From: Acidobacteriota bacterium
GTDB taxonomy: Bacteria; Acidobacteriota; Vicinamibacteria; Vicinamibacterales; CAVVIG01
NCBI GenBank assembly: GCA_016195295.1
Contig: JACPZV010000371.1
Span: forward strand, 1 to 9,992
DNA length: 9,992 bases
Direction: 5' to 3'
Shown here: positions 1 through 5,401 of the stretch, piece by piece
How the letters are laid out: the number at the start of each line of letters is the position of its first letter
Numbering within the stretch: position 1 is the first letter of the stretch
Translations under genes and position numbers: made by a program
The notes under the pieces: generated by a model
Seen by the model: the letters and a program-made list of their open reading frames with translations, nothing else
Database searches by the model: none
What the model was told of the DNA's origin: nothing

Positions 1-556
1 CGTCGAAGCCACGCAGGAGCGGACGCGCCAGAACGAGGGCAAGATCTCCGAGGTCGATCAGAAGGCGCAGGCGGCCGGACAGGCGGCCTCGGCCGCGAAC
101 GACGCGGCGCGCGCGGCAGGCGCCGCGGCGGCCACGGCCAATTCGGCCGCCAACGCCGTGGGCGGCCGCGTGGACTCGATGGACAAGGCCAATCGTCGCC
201 TCGTCTTCGAAGTCGTCTTGAGCGAGGACCAGGGCAATTTCAAATCCGGCAAGGCCGATCTGCCCGACGGCGCCAAGCAGAAGATCGATGAGCTGGTTTC
301 GAAACTGACGCAGGATCCGAAAAACATCTACTTCGAGATCGAAGGGCACACGGACAACGTCGGCGCAAAGGAATTCAACGAGAAGCTGGGCATGGAACGC
401 GCCGAAGCGGTGAAACAGTATCTCTACCAGCAGCACCACATCCCGCTGCACAAGATGAACGTCATCAGCTACGGCGAGGACAAACCCGCGGCGCCGAACA
501 CGACGAAGGAAGGACGCGCGCAGAACAGGCGAGTGGTGATTCGAATACTCGCCTGA
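1..556 (+). CDS. OmpA-family peptidoglycan-binding outer-membrane protein (5' partial)
   Basis: The reading frame is open from the window edge (frame starting at base 2) to TGA at 554-556, so the N-terminus is missing. The visible first ~50 residues are an Ala-rich, heptad-like stretch (segments such as KISEVDQKAQAAGQAASAAN), probably a coiled-coil or Lpp-like stalk. The last ~110 residues form an OmpA C-terminal domain: a beta strand (RRLVFEVVL), then EIEGHTDNVGAKEFNEKLG, RAEAVKQYL, and the closing NTTKEGRAQNRRVVIRI. The Asp of GHTDN and the Arg of the NRRV motif are the family's diaminopimelate-contacting positions. By family knowledge, such proteins sit in the outer membrane or periplasm and anchor the envelope to peptidoglycan. 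A GTG at 158 could be read as a start, but the coding frame clearly continues upstream, so I treat this as a 3' fragment. There is no lipobox or signal peptide in view because the start is outside the window. Confidence 0.9.
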   Translation, partial: VEATQERTRQNEGKISEVDQKAQAAGQAASAANDAARAAGAAAATANSAANAVGGRVDSMDKANRRLVFEVVLSEDQGNFKSGKADLPDGAKQKIDELVSKLTQDPKNIYFEIEGHTDNVGAKEFNEKLGMERAEAVKQYLYQQHHIPLHKMNVISYGEDKPAAPNTTKEGRAQNRRVVIRILA

Positions 557-582
557 AGTCTGAGGCTTGACGTGACGTGTAG

Positions 583-603
583 GGCGGGTCCTGTGGACCC
601 GCC
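583..603. repeat. Perfect 9-bp hairpin, first of a pair (REP-like)
   Basis: GGCGGGTCC (583-591) and GGACCCGCC (595-603) are perfect inverted repeats around a 3-nt TGT loop, 27 bases after the OmpA-family stop codon. No U-tract follows, so it is not a classical intrinsic terminator, although it could protect the 3' end of the mRNA. It shares the GGGTCC...GGACCC core with the second hairpin seven bases downstream (610-631). That arrangement looks like a bacterial interspersed palindromic pair. Confidence 0.6.
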
Positions 604-609
604 TGATGA

Positions 610-631
610 GCCGGGTCCGAAAGGACCCGGC
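610..631. repeat. Perfect 9-bp hairpin with GAAA tetraloop, second of a pair
   Basis: GCCGGGTCC (610-618) and GGACCCGGC (623-631) pair perfectly around a GAAA loop at 619-622, which is a stable GNRA-type tetraloop if transcribed in the + direction. It lies six bases after the first hairpin (583-603) and has the same core. Together they are a likely REP/BIME-type repeat, or a tandem transcription-attenuating structure between the OmpA-family gene and the ACT-domain gene. Confidence 0.6.
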
Positions 632-644
632 CTACTTCTCGCCT

Positions 645-680
645 CACCCGCCCTACCTGCCCCACCCGCCTTGCCTGCCC
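645..680. repeat. 18-bp tandem repeat, two copies
   Basis: CACCCGCCCTACCTGCCC (645-662) is followed directly by CACCCGCCTTGCCTGCCC (663-680). The two copies differ at two positions. They fill most of the space between the hairpin pair and the ACT-domain gene and replace any obvious ribosome-binding site there. Function unknown. Confidence 0.55.
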
Positions 681-699
681 TTCTGATAGTCTCTCCCCC

Positions 700-1080
700 A
701 TGATTCGTACCGAACTCTCTCTGCGTCTTCCGAACAATCCTGGCGCGCTCGTCGGCGTCTGTCGCCTCCTCTCGGACGAGCGCGTCAACATTCTCGCCAT
801 GGCACTCGACACCGGCGGCCAGCTCCGGCTGGTGGTCGACAATCACGTGCACGGGGCCGCCGTGCTGCGCGACCATCATCATCACGTGACCGAGCGGGAC
901 GTCATCGCGACGTCGGTGCCCAACGCGCCGGGCGCGTTGGCGCCGGCGTTGAAGCTCGTCAGCGACGCGAAGATCAACGTCGAGTACGCGTACGGCGGCG
1001 GATCGGACGGCGGCGCCACCGCCGTGATCGTGCTCGGCGTGGAGAACGCGCAGCGCGCGGCTGCCGCTGCCGGGCTGTGA
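700..1080 (+). CDS. Tandem ACT-domain protein
   Basis: A 126-aa protein that is almost entirely two ACT-like units of about 60 residues. Unit 1 begins with a strand (ELSLRL), then the PNNPGAL turn typical of ACT ligand sites, helix VGVCRLLSDERVNI and strand RLVVD. Unit 2 repeats this from about residue 70 as VPNAPGALAPALKLVSDAKINVEYAY and ends with a strand, TAVIVLGV. ACT domains bind amino acids or similar small effectors and usually act as regulatory modules. Stand-alone two-unit proteins of this size are common, but their ligands are mostly unknown. A run of four His (residues 59-62) lies between the units. Start ATG at 700 is chosen because it just precedes the first strand; no good Shine-Dalgarno is visible, only a C-rich tract. 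The gene sits alone between two repeat-containing intergenic regions, so it may be monocistronic. No enzyme domain is attached. Confidence 0.85.
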   Translation: MIRTELSLRLPNNPGALVGVCRLLSDERVNILAMALDTGGQLRLVVDNHVHGAAVLRDHHHHVTERDVIATSVPNAPGALAPALKLVSDAKINVEYAYGGGSDGGATAVIVLGVENAQRAAAAAGL

Positions 1081-1082
1081 AG

Positions 1083-1130
1083 TCTGAAGTTTGAAGTCTG
1101 AAGTCTCAAGAATCTGAAATCTGAACTCTG
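1083..1130. repeat. Degenerate TCTGAAGT repeat tract
   Basis: Directly after the ACT-domain stop codon, the octamer TCTGAA(G/A/C)T occurs four times, at 1083, 1097, 1113 and 1120, with a TTTGAAGT-like intermediate copy near 1090. A single TGAAGTCTGA also follows the OmpA-family stop near 554. The tract is non-coding. The remaining sequence up to 1206 has no clear promoter; TATTCT at 1171-1176 is a weak -10 candidate for the molybdoenzyme operon, without a convincing -35. Confidence 0.5.
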
Positions 1131-1206
1131 CAATCCTCAAAAAATCTTCGCCCTGAGCCTCGACATTAGCTATTCTTTCTCATTCGACCTCCCGTGTTTC
1201 GCTGTG

Positions 1207-1212
1207 AGGGGG
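1207..1212 (+). promoter_or_regulatory. Ribosome-binding site that decides the start of the 2Fe-2S subunit
   Basis: AGGGGG at 1207-1212 lies 7 bases before ATG 1220 but only 1 base before the in-frame GTG 1214. The spacing favours ATG 1220 as the true start of the iron-sulfur subunit. Confidence 0.6.
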
Positions 1213-1219
1213 CGTGGAC

Positions 1220-1846
1220 ATGTCTCCGAAAGATGGCTTTGGGTTCAGCCGCCGCGATTTTCTGAAGACGGCCGGCGCGGGCAGTCTGGCGACCGCCGTC
1301 ACGGCCGCGGGCGTCGCCGAGGCCCACGCGCAGGCCGGCGTGCGCGCCCTTGGACCGGGCGACGTGCCGGTGACGCTGACGGTCAACGGCAGGCGCATCG
1401 ACTTGCGCATCGAGCCGCGCGTCACCTTGCTCGACGCGATTCGCAATCGCGCCGATCTGACCGGCAACAAGCGTGTCTGCGATCGCGGCGCGTGCGGCGC
1501 GTGCACGATGATCGTGGACGGCCGCACGGTGTACTCCTGCTCGACGCTCGCCATCGAGGTTCAGGGCAAACAGATTCGCACCGTCGACGGACTCGCTTCC
1601 GCCAACGGCACGCTGCATCCGGTGCAGCAGGCGTTCTGCGACGTGGACGGCCTGATGTGCGGCTTCTGCACGCCGGGCTTCGTCGTCTCAACGATCGCGC
1701 TCCTCGAGAAGCATCCGAACCCGACGCCGGAGCAGGCACGCAAGGGACTGGACGGCAACATCTGTCGCTGCGGCACGTTCGTCCGCGTGATGGAAGCGGC
1801 GATGGCGGCGGCGACGTCGTCCGCAGGGGGGGTGCGTCGTGGCTAA
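1220..1846 (+). CDS. Molybdenum hydroxylase, 2Fe-2S small subunit with Tat signal
   Basis: 208 aa from ATG 1220 (an in-frame GTG at 1214 would add two residues). The N-terminus carries a twin-arginine motif, SRRDFLK (residues 10-16), then an Ala/Gly-rich hydrophobic stretch and a probable cleavage site after AHA (about residue 37), so it is predicted to be exported folded by Tat. Two 2Fe-2S domains follow. The plant-ferredoxin-type site is C-x4-C-x2-C-x11-C (C87, C92, C95, C107). The alpha-helical site is C147-x2-C150 (MCGFCTPG) with C182-R-C184 (NICRCG). This matches the xanthine oxidase-family small subunit, closest in type to PaoA/YagT, and passes electrons from the Mo centre to FAD. It opens a three-gene operon: the large subunit overlaps its end by 8 bp. 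The other two subunits lack signal peptides and would be carried out as a folded complex, as is known for PaoABC. Substrate is not deducible from the sequence. Confidence 0.93.
   Translation: MSPKDGFGFSRRDFLKTAGAGSLATAVTAAGVAEAHAQAGVRALGPGDVPVTLTVNGRRIDLRIEPRVTLLDAIRNRADLTGNKRVCDRGACGACTMIVDGRTVYSCSTLAIEVQGKQIRTVDGLASANGTLHPVQQAFCDVDGLMCGFCTPGFVVSTIALLEKHPNPTPEQARKGLDGNICRCGTFVRVMEAAMAAATSSAGGVRRG
1825..1832 (+). promoter_or_regulatory. Ribosome-binding site for the molybdopterin subunit, inside the upstream gene
   Basis: AGGGGGGG at 1825-1832 stands 6 bases before GTG 1839, within the last codons of the 2Fe-2S subunit. It supports the overlapping GTG start and coupled translation of the two subunits. 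Confidence 0.6.
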
Positions 1847-3974
1847 GTACTCATGGCCCGAGAAGCCGACGCTCCTCGGTACGCCAGTGAAACGACTTGA
1901 CGGCCCGGACAAGGTGACCGGCCGCGCGCGCTACACCCACGACATCAATCGCCCGGGAATGATCTACGGCAAGATCGTCCGCTCGCCGTACCCGCACGCG
2001 AAGGTCGTCTCGATCGATCTGTCGGCGGCGGAGAAAGCGCCCGGCGTCAAGGCCACGCTCGCCTACATGAAGCCCGGCGACGAAGTGCACTATCAAGGCG
2101 ATCCGGTCGCGGCGGTTGCCGCCGACACCGAGGAGCGCGCGCGCGACGCGGCGCGTTTGGTGCGCGTGCGCTACGACGCGCTGCCGCAGGTGTCGAGTGA
2201 AGCGCAGGCTATGGCGGCCGACGGACCGAAATGGAGCACGACGCAGCCGAACACACGCGCCGGACAGCGCGCGGAGACCGGCGATCTCGAGGCCGGCTTC
2301 AGGCAGGCCGGCCACATCGTCGAGCAGACATATTCGACGCACGTCATCACGCACGTGTGCCTCGAAACGCACGGCGCCGTCTGCGAGTGGGATGGCGACA
2401 AGCTGACGGCGTGGGTGTCCACGCAGGGCGTGCACCAGTGCGCGCAGGGCTTCGCGCAGGCGCTGGGTATTCCGCAGACCAACGTGCGCGTCATCACCCA
2501 ATACATGGGCGGCGGCTTCGGCAGCAAGTTCGCGCCAGATTCACAGGGCATCATTTGCGCGAAGCTCGCGAAGGCCGCGAAGGCGCCCGTCAAGCTGATG
2601 CTCGATCGCAAGGAAGAGCACCTCGACACCGGGAATCGACCGTCGGCGTTCGCGAAGATTCGCGCGGGCGTGTCGAGCGGCGGCAAGCTGACGGCGTTTG
2701 ACGGCCAGAGCTGGGGCACGGGCGGCGCCGGCGCGGGATCAGGATTCCCGCTGCCGTACCTGTATCAGTTCCCGAATCGTCGCCGCGTCCACACCGACGT
2801 CTACATCAACGCCGGTCAGCAGCGCGCGATGCGCGCTCCAGGTCATCCGCAGGGCTGCTTCCTCACCGAGATCCTGATGGACGAGCTCGCGGATCGCGTC
2901 AAGATGGATCCGGTCGAGTTCCGCATCAAGAACGCACCGCCGCTCGCGCCGAATGCGCAGTGGATTAAGTACTTTCAGGAAGGCGCGAAGCGCTTCGGCT
3001 GGGACAAGCGGCACGCGACCGGCGATCCGACGCCTGGGCCGATCAAGACCGGCATGGGCGTGTCGGCGCACCTGTGGGGCGGCGCAGGCCGCGGGTCGCA
3101 GGCGCACGTCGACCTCATGTCGGACGGCAGCGTCGTCGTGAAGTGCGGGACGCAGGACATCGGTACAGGGACCCGCACTTTAGTGGCAATAGTGGCGGCC
3201 GAGACCTTCGGTCTGCCGGTCAGCGCCGTGAAGCCGGAGATCGGCGACACGATCTATCCGTTCAGCGGCGGATCCGGCGGCAGCACGACGGCGGCGTCCG
3301 TCACGCCCGCGATTCGCACCACGTCAGTCAACGCGCTCGATCAGTTGTTCGCCAAAGTCGCGCCGACGCTCGGCGTCACGCCCGATCAGCTCGCGGCGGA
3401 AGGCGGCCGCGTCTTCGTCAGGGGAAATAACTCGAAGGGCCTGAGCTGGAAGGACGCCTGCAAGCTGATCGGCACCGAGCCGATCTCGGTCGACGGCAAG
3501 TGGGAGGACGGCTTGTCGTCCAGCGGCACGAGCGGCGTGCAGTTCGCTGAAGCCGAAGTCGACATCGAGACCGGCGTCGTCCGGGTCAAACGCATTCTCG
3601 CAATGCAGGACTGCGGTCTCATCGTCGACAAGTTGACGGCCGAAAGCCAGGCGTACGGCGGCGTGATCGCGGCGATCAATTTCGCGCTGTTCGAAGATCG
3701 CATCCTCGACCGCGTGACCGGGCAGATGGTCAATCCGAACATGGAGTGGTATCTGCTCGCCGGCATGTCGGACGTGCCGAAGATCGACATCGTGCTCAAC
3801 AACATGCCCGAGCGCGGCGTCATCGGGATCGGCGAGCCGCCGACCGTGTCCACGGCCTCGGCGATTGCCAACGCCGTCCGCAACGCGACGGGCGCGACGA
3901 TTCGCAGCCTGCCGCTCCATCCGCACAAGGTGCTCGCGGCGCTTGAGCAGGAACGCGCGGGCGGCACGAACTAG
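1839..3974 (+). CDS. Molybdenum hydroxylase, molybdopterin-binding catalytic subunit (aldehyde oxidase/xanthine dehydrogenase family)
   Basis: 711 aa from GTG 1839, a length typical of PaoC/YagR-type subunits. Residues ~12-125 form the a/b hammerhead domain (LGTPVKRLDGPDKVTGRARYTHD opening shortened here to its first part, LGTPVKRLDGPDKVTGRA). The rest is the two-lobed Mo-cofactor domain. Visible cofactor-contact motifs are QYMGGGFGSKF (221-231), AMRAPGHPQG (330-339), GTQDIGTGTRT (437-447) and GGSGGSTTAAS (477-487). The catalytic base is E666 in GIGEPP, near the C-terminus as in the family. The CO dehydrogenase active-site loops (AYxCSFR or AYRGAGR) are absent. The enzyme would hydroxylate an aldehyde or aromatic N-heterocycle at Mo and send two electrons to the neighbouring Fe-S subunit. 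It has no signal peptide and should travel with the Tat-signal subunit. No maturation factor (XdhC/PaoD type) is encoded within the window, so insertion of sulfurated cofactor must depend on a gene elsewhere. Physiological substrate unknown. Confidence 0.93.
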   Translation: MAKYSWPEKPTLLGTPVKRLDGPDKVTGRARYTHDINRPGMIYGKIVRSPYPHAKVVSIDLSAAEKAPGVKATLAYMKPGDEVHYQGDPVAAVAADTEERARDAARLVRVRYDALPQVSSEAQAMAADGPKWSTTQPNTRAGQRAETGDLEAGFRQAGHIVEQTYSTHVITHVCLETHGAVCEWDGDKLTAWVSTQGVHQCAQGFAQALGIPQTNVRVITQYMGGGFGSKFAPDSQGIICAKLAKAAKAPVKLMLDRKEEHLDTGNRPSAFAKIRAGVSSGGKLTAFDGQSWGTGGAGAGSGFPLPYLYQFPNRRRVHTDVYINAGQQRAMRAPGHPQGCFLTEILMDELADRVKMDPVEFRIKNAPPLAPNAQWIKYFQEGAKRFGWDKRHATGDPTPGPIKTGMGVSAHLWGGAGRGSQAHVDLMSDGSVVVKCGTQDIGTGTRTLVAIVAAETFGLPVSAVKPEIGDTIYPFSGGSGGSTTAASVTPAIRTTSVNALDQLFAKVAPTLGVTPDQLAAEGGRVFVRGNNSKGLSWKDACKLIGTEPISVDGKWEDGLSSSGTSGVQFAEAEVDIETGVVRVKRILAMQDCGLIVDKLTAESQAYGGVIAAINFALFEDRILDRVTGQMVNPNMEWYLLAGMSDVPKIDIVLNNMPERGVIGIGEPPTVSTASAIANAVRNATGATIRSLPLHPHKVLAALEQERAGGTN

Positions 3975-3980
3975 CGCGGG

Positions 3981-4025
3981 CGTGTGGCGCGACCAGCGTG
4001 AGTGTGTAGCGCGAGGCTTTAGCCG
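3981..4025. repeat. Short repeat pair and GGCTTTAGCC palindrome between subunit genes
   Basis: In the 68-bp gap between the catalytic and FAD genes, CGTGTGGCGCGA (3981-3992) is repeated as TGTGTAGCGCGA (4003-4014) with two mismatches. The second copy runs into a GGCT/AGCC inverted repeat (4015-4024). It looks like a decayed copy of a dispersed palindromic repeat rather than a terminator, because the operon continues. Confidence 0.4.
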
Positions 4026-4030
4026 AGCGT

Positions 4031-4036
4031 AGGAGA
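4031..4036 (+). promoter_or_regulatory. Ribosome-binding site for the FAD subunit
   Basis: AGGAGA at 4031-4036 is 6 bases before GTG 4043, the best Shine-Dalgarno in the left half of the window, and fixes the GTG start. Confidence 0.7.
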
Positions 4037-4042
4037 ACGAAC

Positions 4043-5065
4043 GTGAAGGCTTTCGCTTACGTGAATCCGGCGACCGAGAAAGAAGCGGTCGCCGCGCTGA
4101 AGATCGATGGCATCGCGATGCCGCTCGGCGGCGGCCAGGACCTGCTCGCGCGGATGAAGGACTACATCGATTCGCCCGACCGCATCGTCAACGTCAAAGG
4201 TCTTGATGCGACGGTGACCGCGACGCCCGACGGCGGTTTGAAGATCGGTTCTGCGGTGAAGATCGTCGACCTGGCGGAGAACGCGCAGGTGGCCGCCCTG
4301 TATCCGGCCGTCGTCGCCGCCGCGGGAGAAGTGGGCACGCCGCAGATTCGCAATCAGGGGACGGTCGCCGGGAACATCAACCAGCGGCCGCGGTGCTGGT
4401 ACTTTCGCAACGAGGAGTTCGTCTGCTACAAGAAGGGCGGCTCGCGCTGCTTCGCCGTCAACGGTGAGAACCAGTACCACGCGATCTTCGGCAACGACGG
4501 TCCGAGTCACATCGTGCATCCGTCGAGCCTCGCGGTGCCGTTCGTCGCGTACGGCGCGAGGTTCCGGGTCGTCGGCCCGAACGGCGAGCGCGAGGTGCCG
4601 GCGGCGGAGTACTTCACGATGCCGACGCTGCAGAACGTCCTGAAGGAAAACGTCCTGGACGATGAGGAGCTGCTGACGCACGTGATTCTGCCGGCGCCGG
4701 GCAACGTGAAGCACGGGCACTACGAGGTGCGCTACAAACAGTCGCACGACTGGCCGCTGGCGTTCGCGACCGTGGTCCTCATGATGAGCGCAGCGAATGG
4801 AACGACCGGAGCGAATGGAACGTCCGGCAACACGATTCGCTCGGCGCGCGTCGTGCTGGGCGCGGTCGCGCCCGTACCTTGGCGCTCGCGTCCTGCCGAA
4901 GAGGCGCTGGCCGGCAAGCCGCTCAGCGAAGCGACGGCCGCGCTGGCCGGCGAGGCGGCGGTCAGCGAAGCGAAGCCGATGAGCGGGAACGTCTACAAGG
5001 TGCAGATTGCGAAGACCGCGGTGAAGCGCGCGGTGATGAGAGCCGCCGGGATCAAGACGGTGTGA
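4043..5065 (+). CDS. Molybdenum hydroxylase, FAD-binding subunit with Cys-loop insert
   Basis: 340 aa from GTG 4043, the usual size for FAD-binding subunits of the xanthine dehydrogenase family (HcrB/PaoB-like). The FAD pyrophosphate loop is PLGGGQDLLARMK (27-39). The second flavin-contact region is GEVGTPQIRNQGTVAGNI (95-112), followed by NPSD-equivalent HPSSLAVPFVA (159-169). Residues ~113-150 hold an insert with C118, C128 and C136 (PRCWYFRN, FVCYKKGG, SRCFAVNG). In HcrB and PaoB the corresponding loop binds a 4Fe-4S cluster through four Cys, but this protein has only three Cys in total. The C-terminal third (~235-340) is the CO dehydrogenase flavoprotein C-domain. It contains a Gly/Asn-rich surface loop from an 18-bp tandem duplication (4793-4828). 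The subunit takes electrons from the 2Fe-2S centres and delivers them to an external acceptor. It has no signal peptide, so export would be as a passenger of the Tat-signal subunit. Gene order (FeS, Mo, FAD) differs from paoABC (FeS, FAD, Mo). Confidence 0.92.
   Translation: MKAFAYVNPATEKEAVAALKIDGIAMPLGGGQDLLARMKDYIDSPDRIVNVKGLDATVTATPDGGLKIGSAVKIVDLAENAQVAALYPAVVAAAGEVGTPQIRNQGTVAGNINQRPRCWYFRNEEFVCYKKGGSRCFAVNGENQYHAIFGNDGPSHIVHPSSLAVPFVAYGARFRVVGPNGEREVPAAEYFTMPTLQNVLKENVLDDEELLTHVILPAPGNVKHGHYEVRYKQSHDWPLAFATVVLMMSAANGTTGANGTSGNTIRSARVVLGAVAPVPWRSRPAEEALAGKPLSEATAALAGEAAVSEAKPMSGNVYKVQIAKTAVKRAVMRAAGIKTV
4793..4828. repeat. In-frame 18-bp tandem duplication inside the FAD subunit
   Basis: GCGAATGGAACGACCGGA (4793-4810) is followed by a copy differing at two bases (4811-4828). 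It encodes ANGTTG-ANGTSG, a flexible loop in the C-terminal domain. The frame is kept because the unit is six codons long. Confidence 0.7.
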
Positions 5066-5068
5066 ATC

Positions 5069-5159
5069 TGGTAATTGGGTGATTTGGTAATTGGGTGATT
5101 GATTGCCGGAATCGATTCCAAGAAATTACTCAACTACCCAACTACTCAATTACCCAATT
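5069..5159. repeat. Long imperfect hairpin built from TGGTAATTGGGTGATT units
   Basis: Two perfect tandem copies of the 16-mer TGGTAATTGGGTGATT (5069-5084 and 5085-5100) are followed, after a spacer, by the same motif family in reverse orientation (about 5123-5159). If transcribed, 5073-5084 pairs with 5148-5159 over 12 positions with one G-U, and pairing continues with a few mismatches to about 5102/5130. The spacer holds a perfect 12-bp palindrome, GGAATCGATTCC (5108-5119). It starts three bases after the FAD-subunit stop codon and ends 11 bases before the next start. It may end or attenuate the molybdoenzyme transcript, or be a small mobile-repeat remnant. There is no U-tract. Confidence 0.7.
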
Positions 5160-5170
5160 CGAGTTGACTT

Positions 5171-5398
5171 ATGGAACATCTAACGTCGCCCAAACTCACC
5201 CCCGGCGTGCACTGCCTGAGCCTTCGCCACAAGGGCATGTACGTGACGTCGATGCCGTATCCCGAGGAGTCGCAGTTTTACGACGCCTACGACGCGACCG
5301 CGTACTGGTGTGTCGAAACGCAGCGCGGCTTCGGCCCCGACGGCGCGCCGGTCAGGCCCGATTGCTGTCAAGGTGACCGGGATTGCTGTAAACACTGA
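5171..5398 (+). CDS. Small six-cysteine protein of unknown function
   Basis: 75 aa from ATG 5171. I do not recognise a named family. Visible features are a conserved-looking core (GVHCLSLRHKGMYVTSMPYP, then YDATAYWCVETQRGFGPDG) and a Cys-rich tail, DCCQGDRDCCKH. Cysteines are at 15, 47, 65, 66, 72 and 73, which suggests metal binding or disulfides; aromatic residues cluster at 36-46. The tail contains a duplicated nonamer, GATTGCTGT, encoding DCC twice. There is no signal peptide or membrane segment. The gene lies 105 bp after the FAD subunit on the same strand, separated by the long hairpin, so an accessory link to the molybdoenzyme is possible but unproven. Its codon use is like the left-half genes. 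No clear Shine-Dalgarno precedes the ATG. Its stop is only 3 bp from the stop of the convergent operon on the other strand. Confidence 0.65.
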   Translation: MEHLTSPKLTPGVHCLSLRHKGMYVTSMPYPEESQFYDAYDATAYWCVETQRGFGPDGAPVRPDCCQGDRDCCKH

Positions 5399-5401
5399 AA
5401 C

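Noticed and set aside
876..887. His-His-His-His run in the ACT-domain protein as a metal site
   Set aside because: It lies in the linker between two ACT units without other ligands; a CAT-repeat origin is simpler.
465..1140. Minus-strand reading frames of 125 and 223 aa over the OmpA/ACT region
   Set aside because: Antisense to a clear OmpA-family tail and ACT-domain gene; Arg/Ala/Gly-rich with no domain pattern. They are a by-product of high GC.
1851..3967. Several long minus-strand frames (up to 216 aa) opposite the molybdopterin subunit
   Set aside because: The plus-strand gene is full length with all cofactor motifs; the antisense translations are low-complexity and Arg/His-rich.
1839..3974. 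CO dehydrogenase (CoxL) identity for the large subunit
   Set aside because: Neither the AYxCSFR nor the AYRGAGR active-site loop is present; the equivalent region reads AMRAPG, as in aldehyde/xanthine-type enzymes.
4019..4747. 242-aa minus-strand frame opposite the FAD subunit
   Set aside because: Shadow of the FAD gene, which has an intact FAD loop and a good ribosome-binding site.
5069..5159. CRISPR-like array
   Set aside because: The direct repeats are adjacent with no spacers and are matched by inverted copies, so this is a hairpin element and not a CRISPR.
5095..5376. 93-aa plus-strand frame overlapping the six-cysteine gene
   Set aside because: It begins inside the repeat hairpin and reads Arg-rich; the alternative frame at 5171 gives a more protein-like sequence with a patterned Cys tail.
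5399..5401. Intrinsic terminator between the convergent operons
   Set aside because: Only 3 bp separate the two stop codons and no hairpin with a U-tract is visible there; termination must occur within the opposite gene or by Rho.
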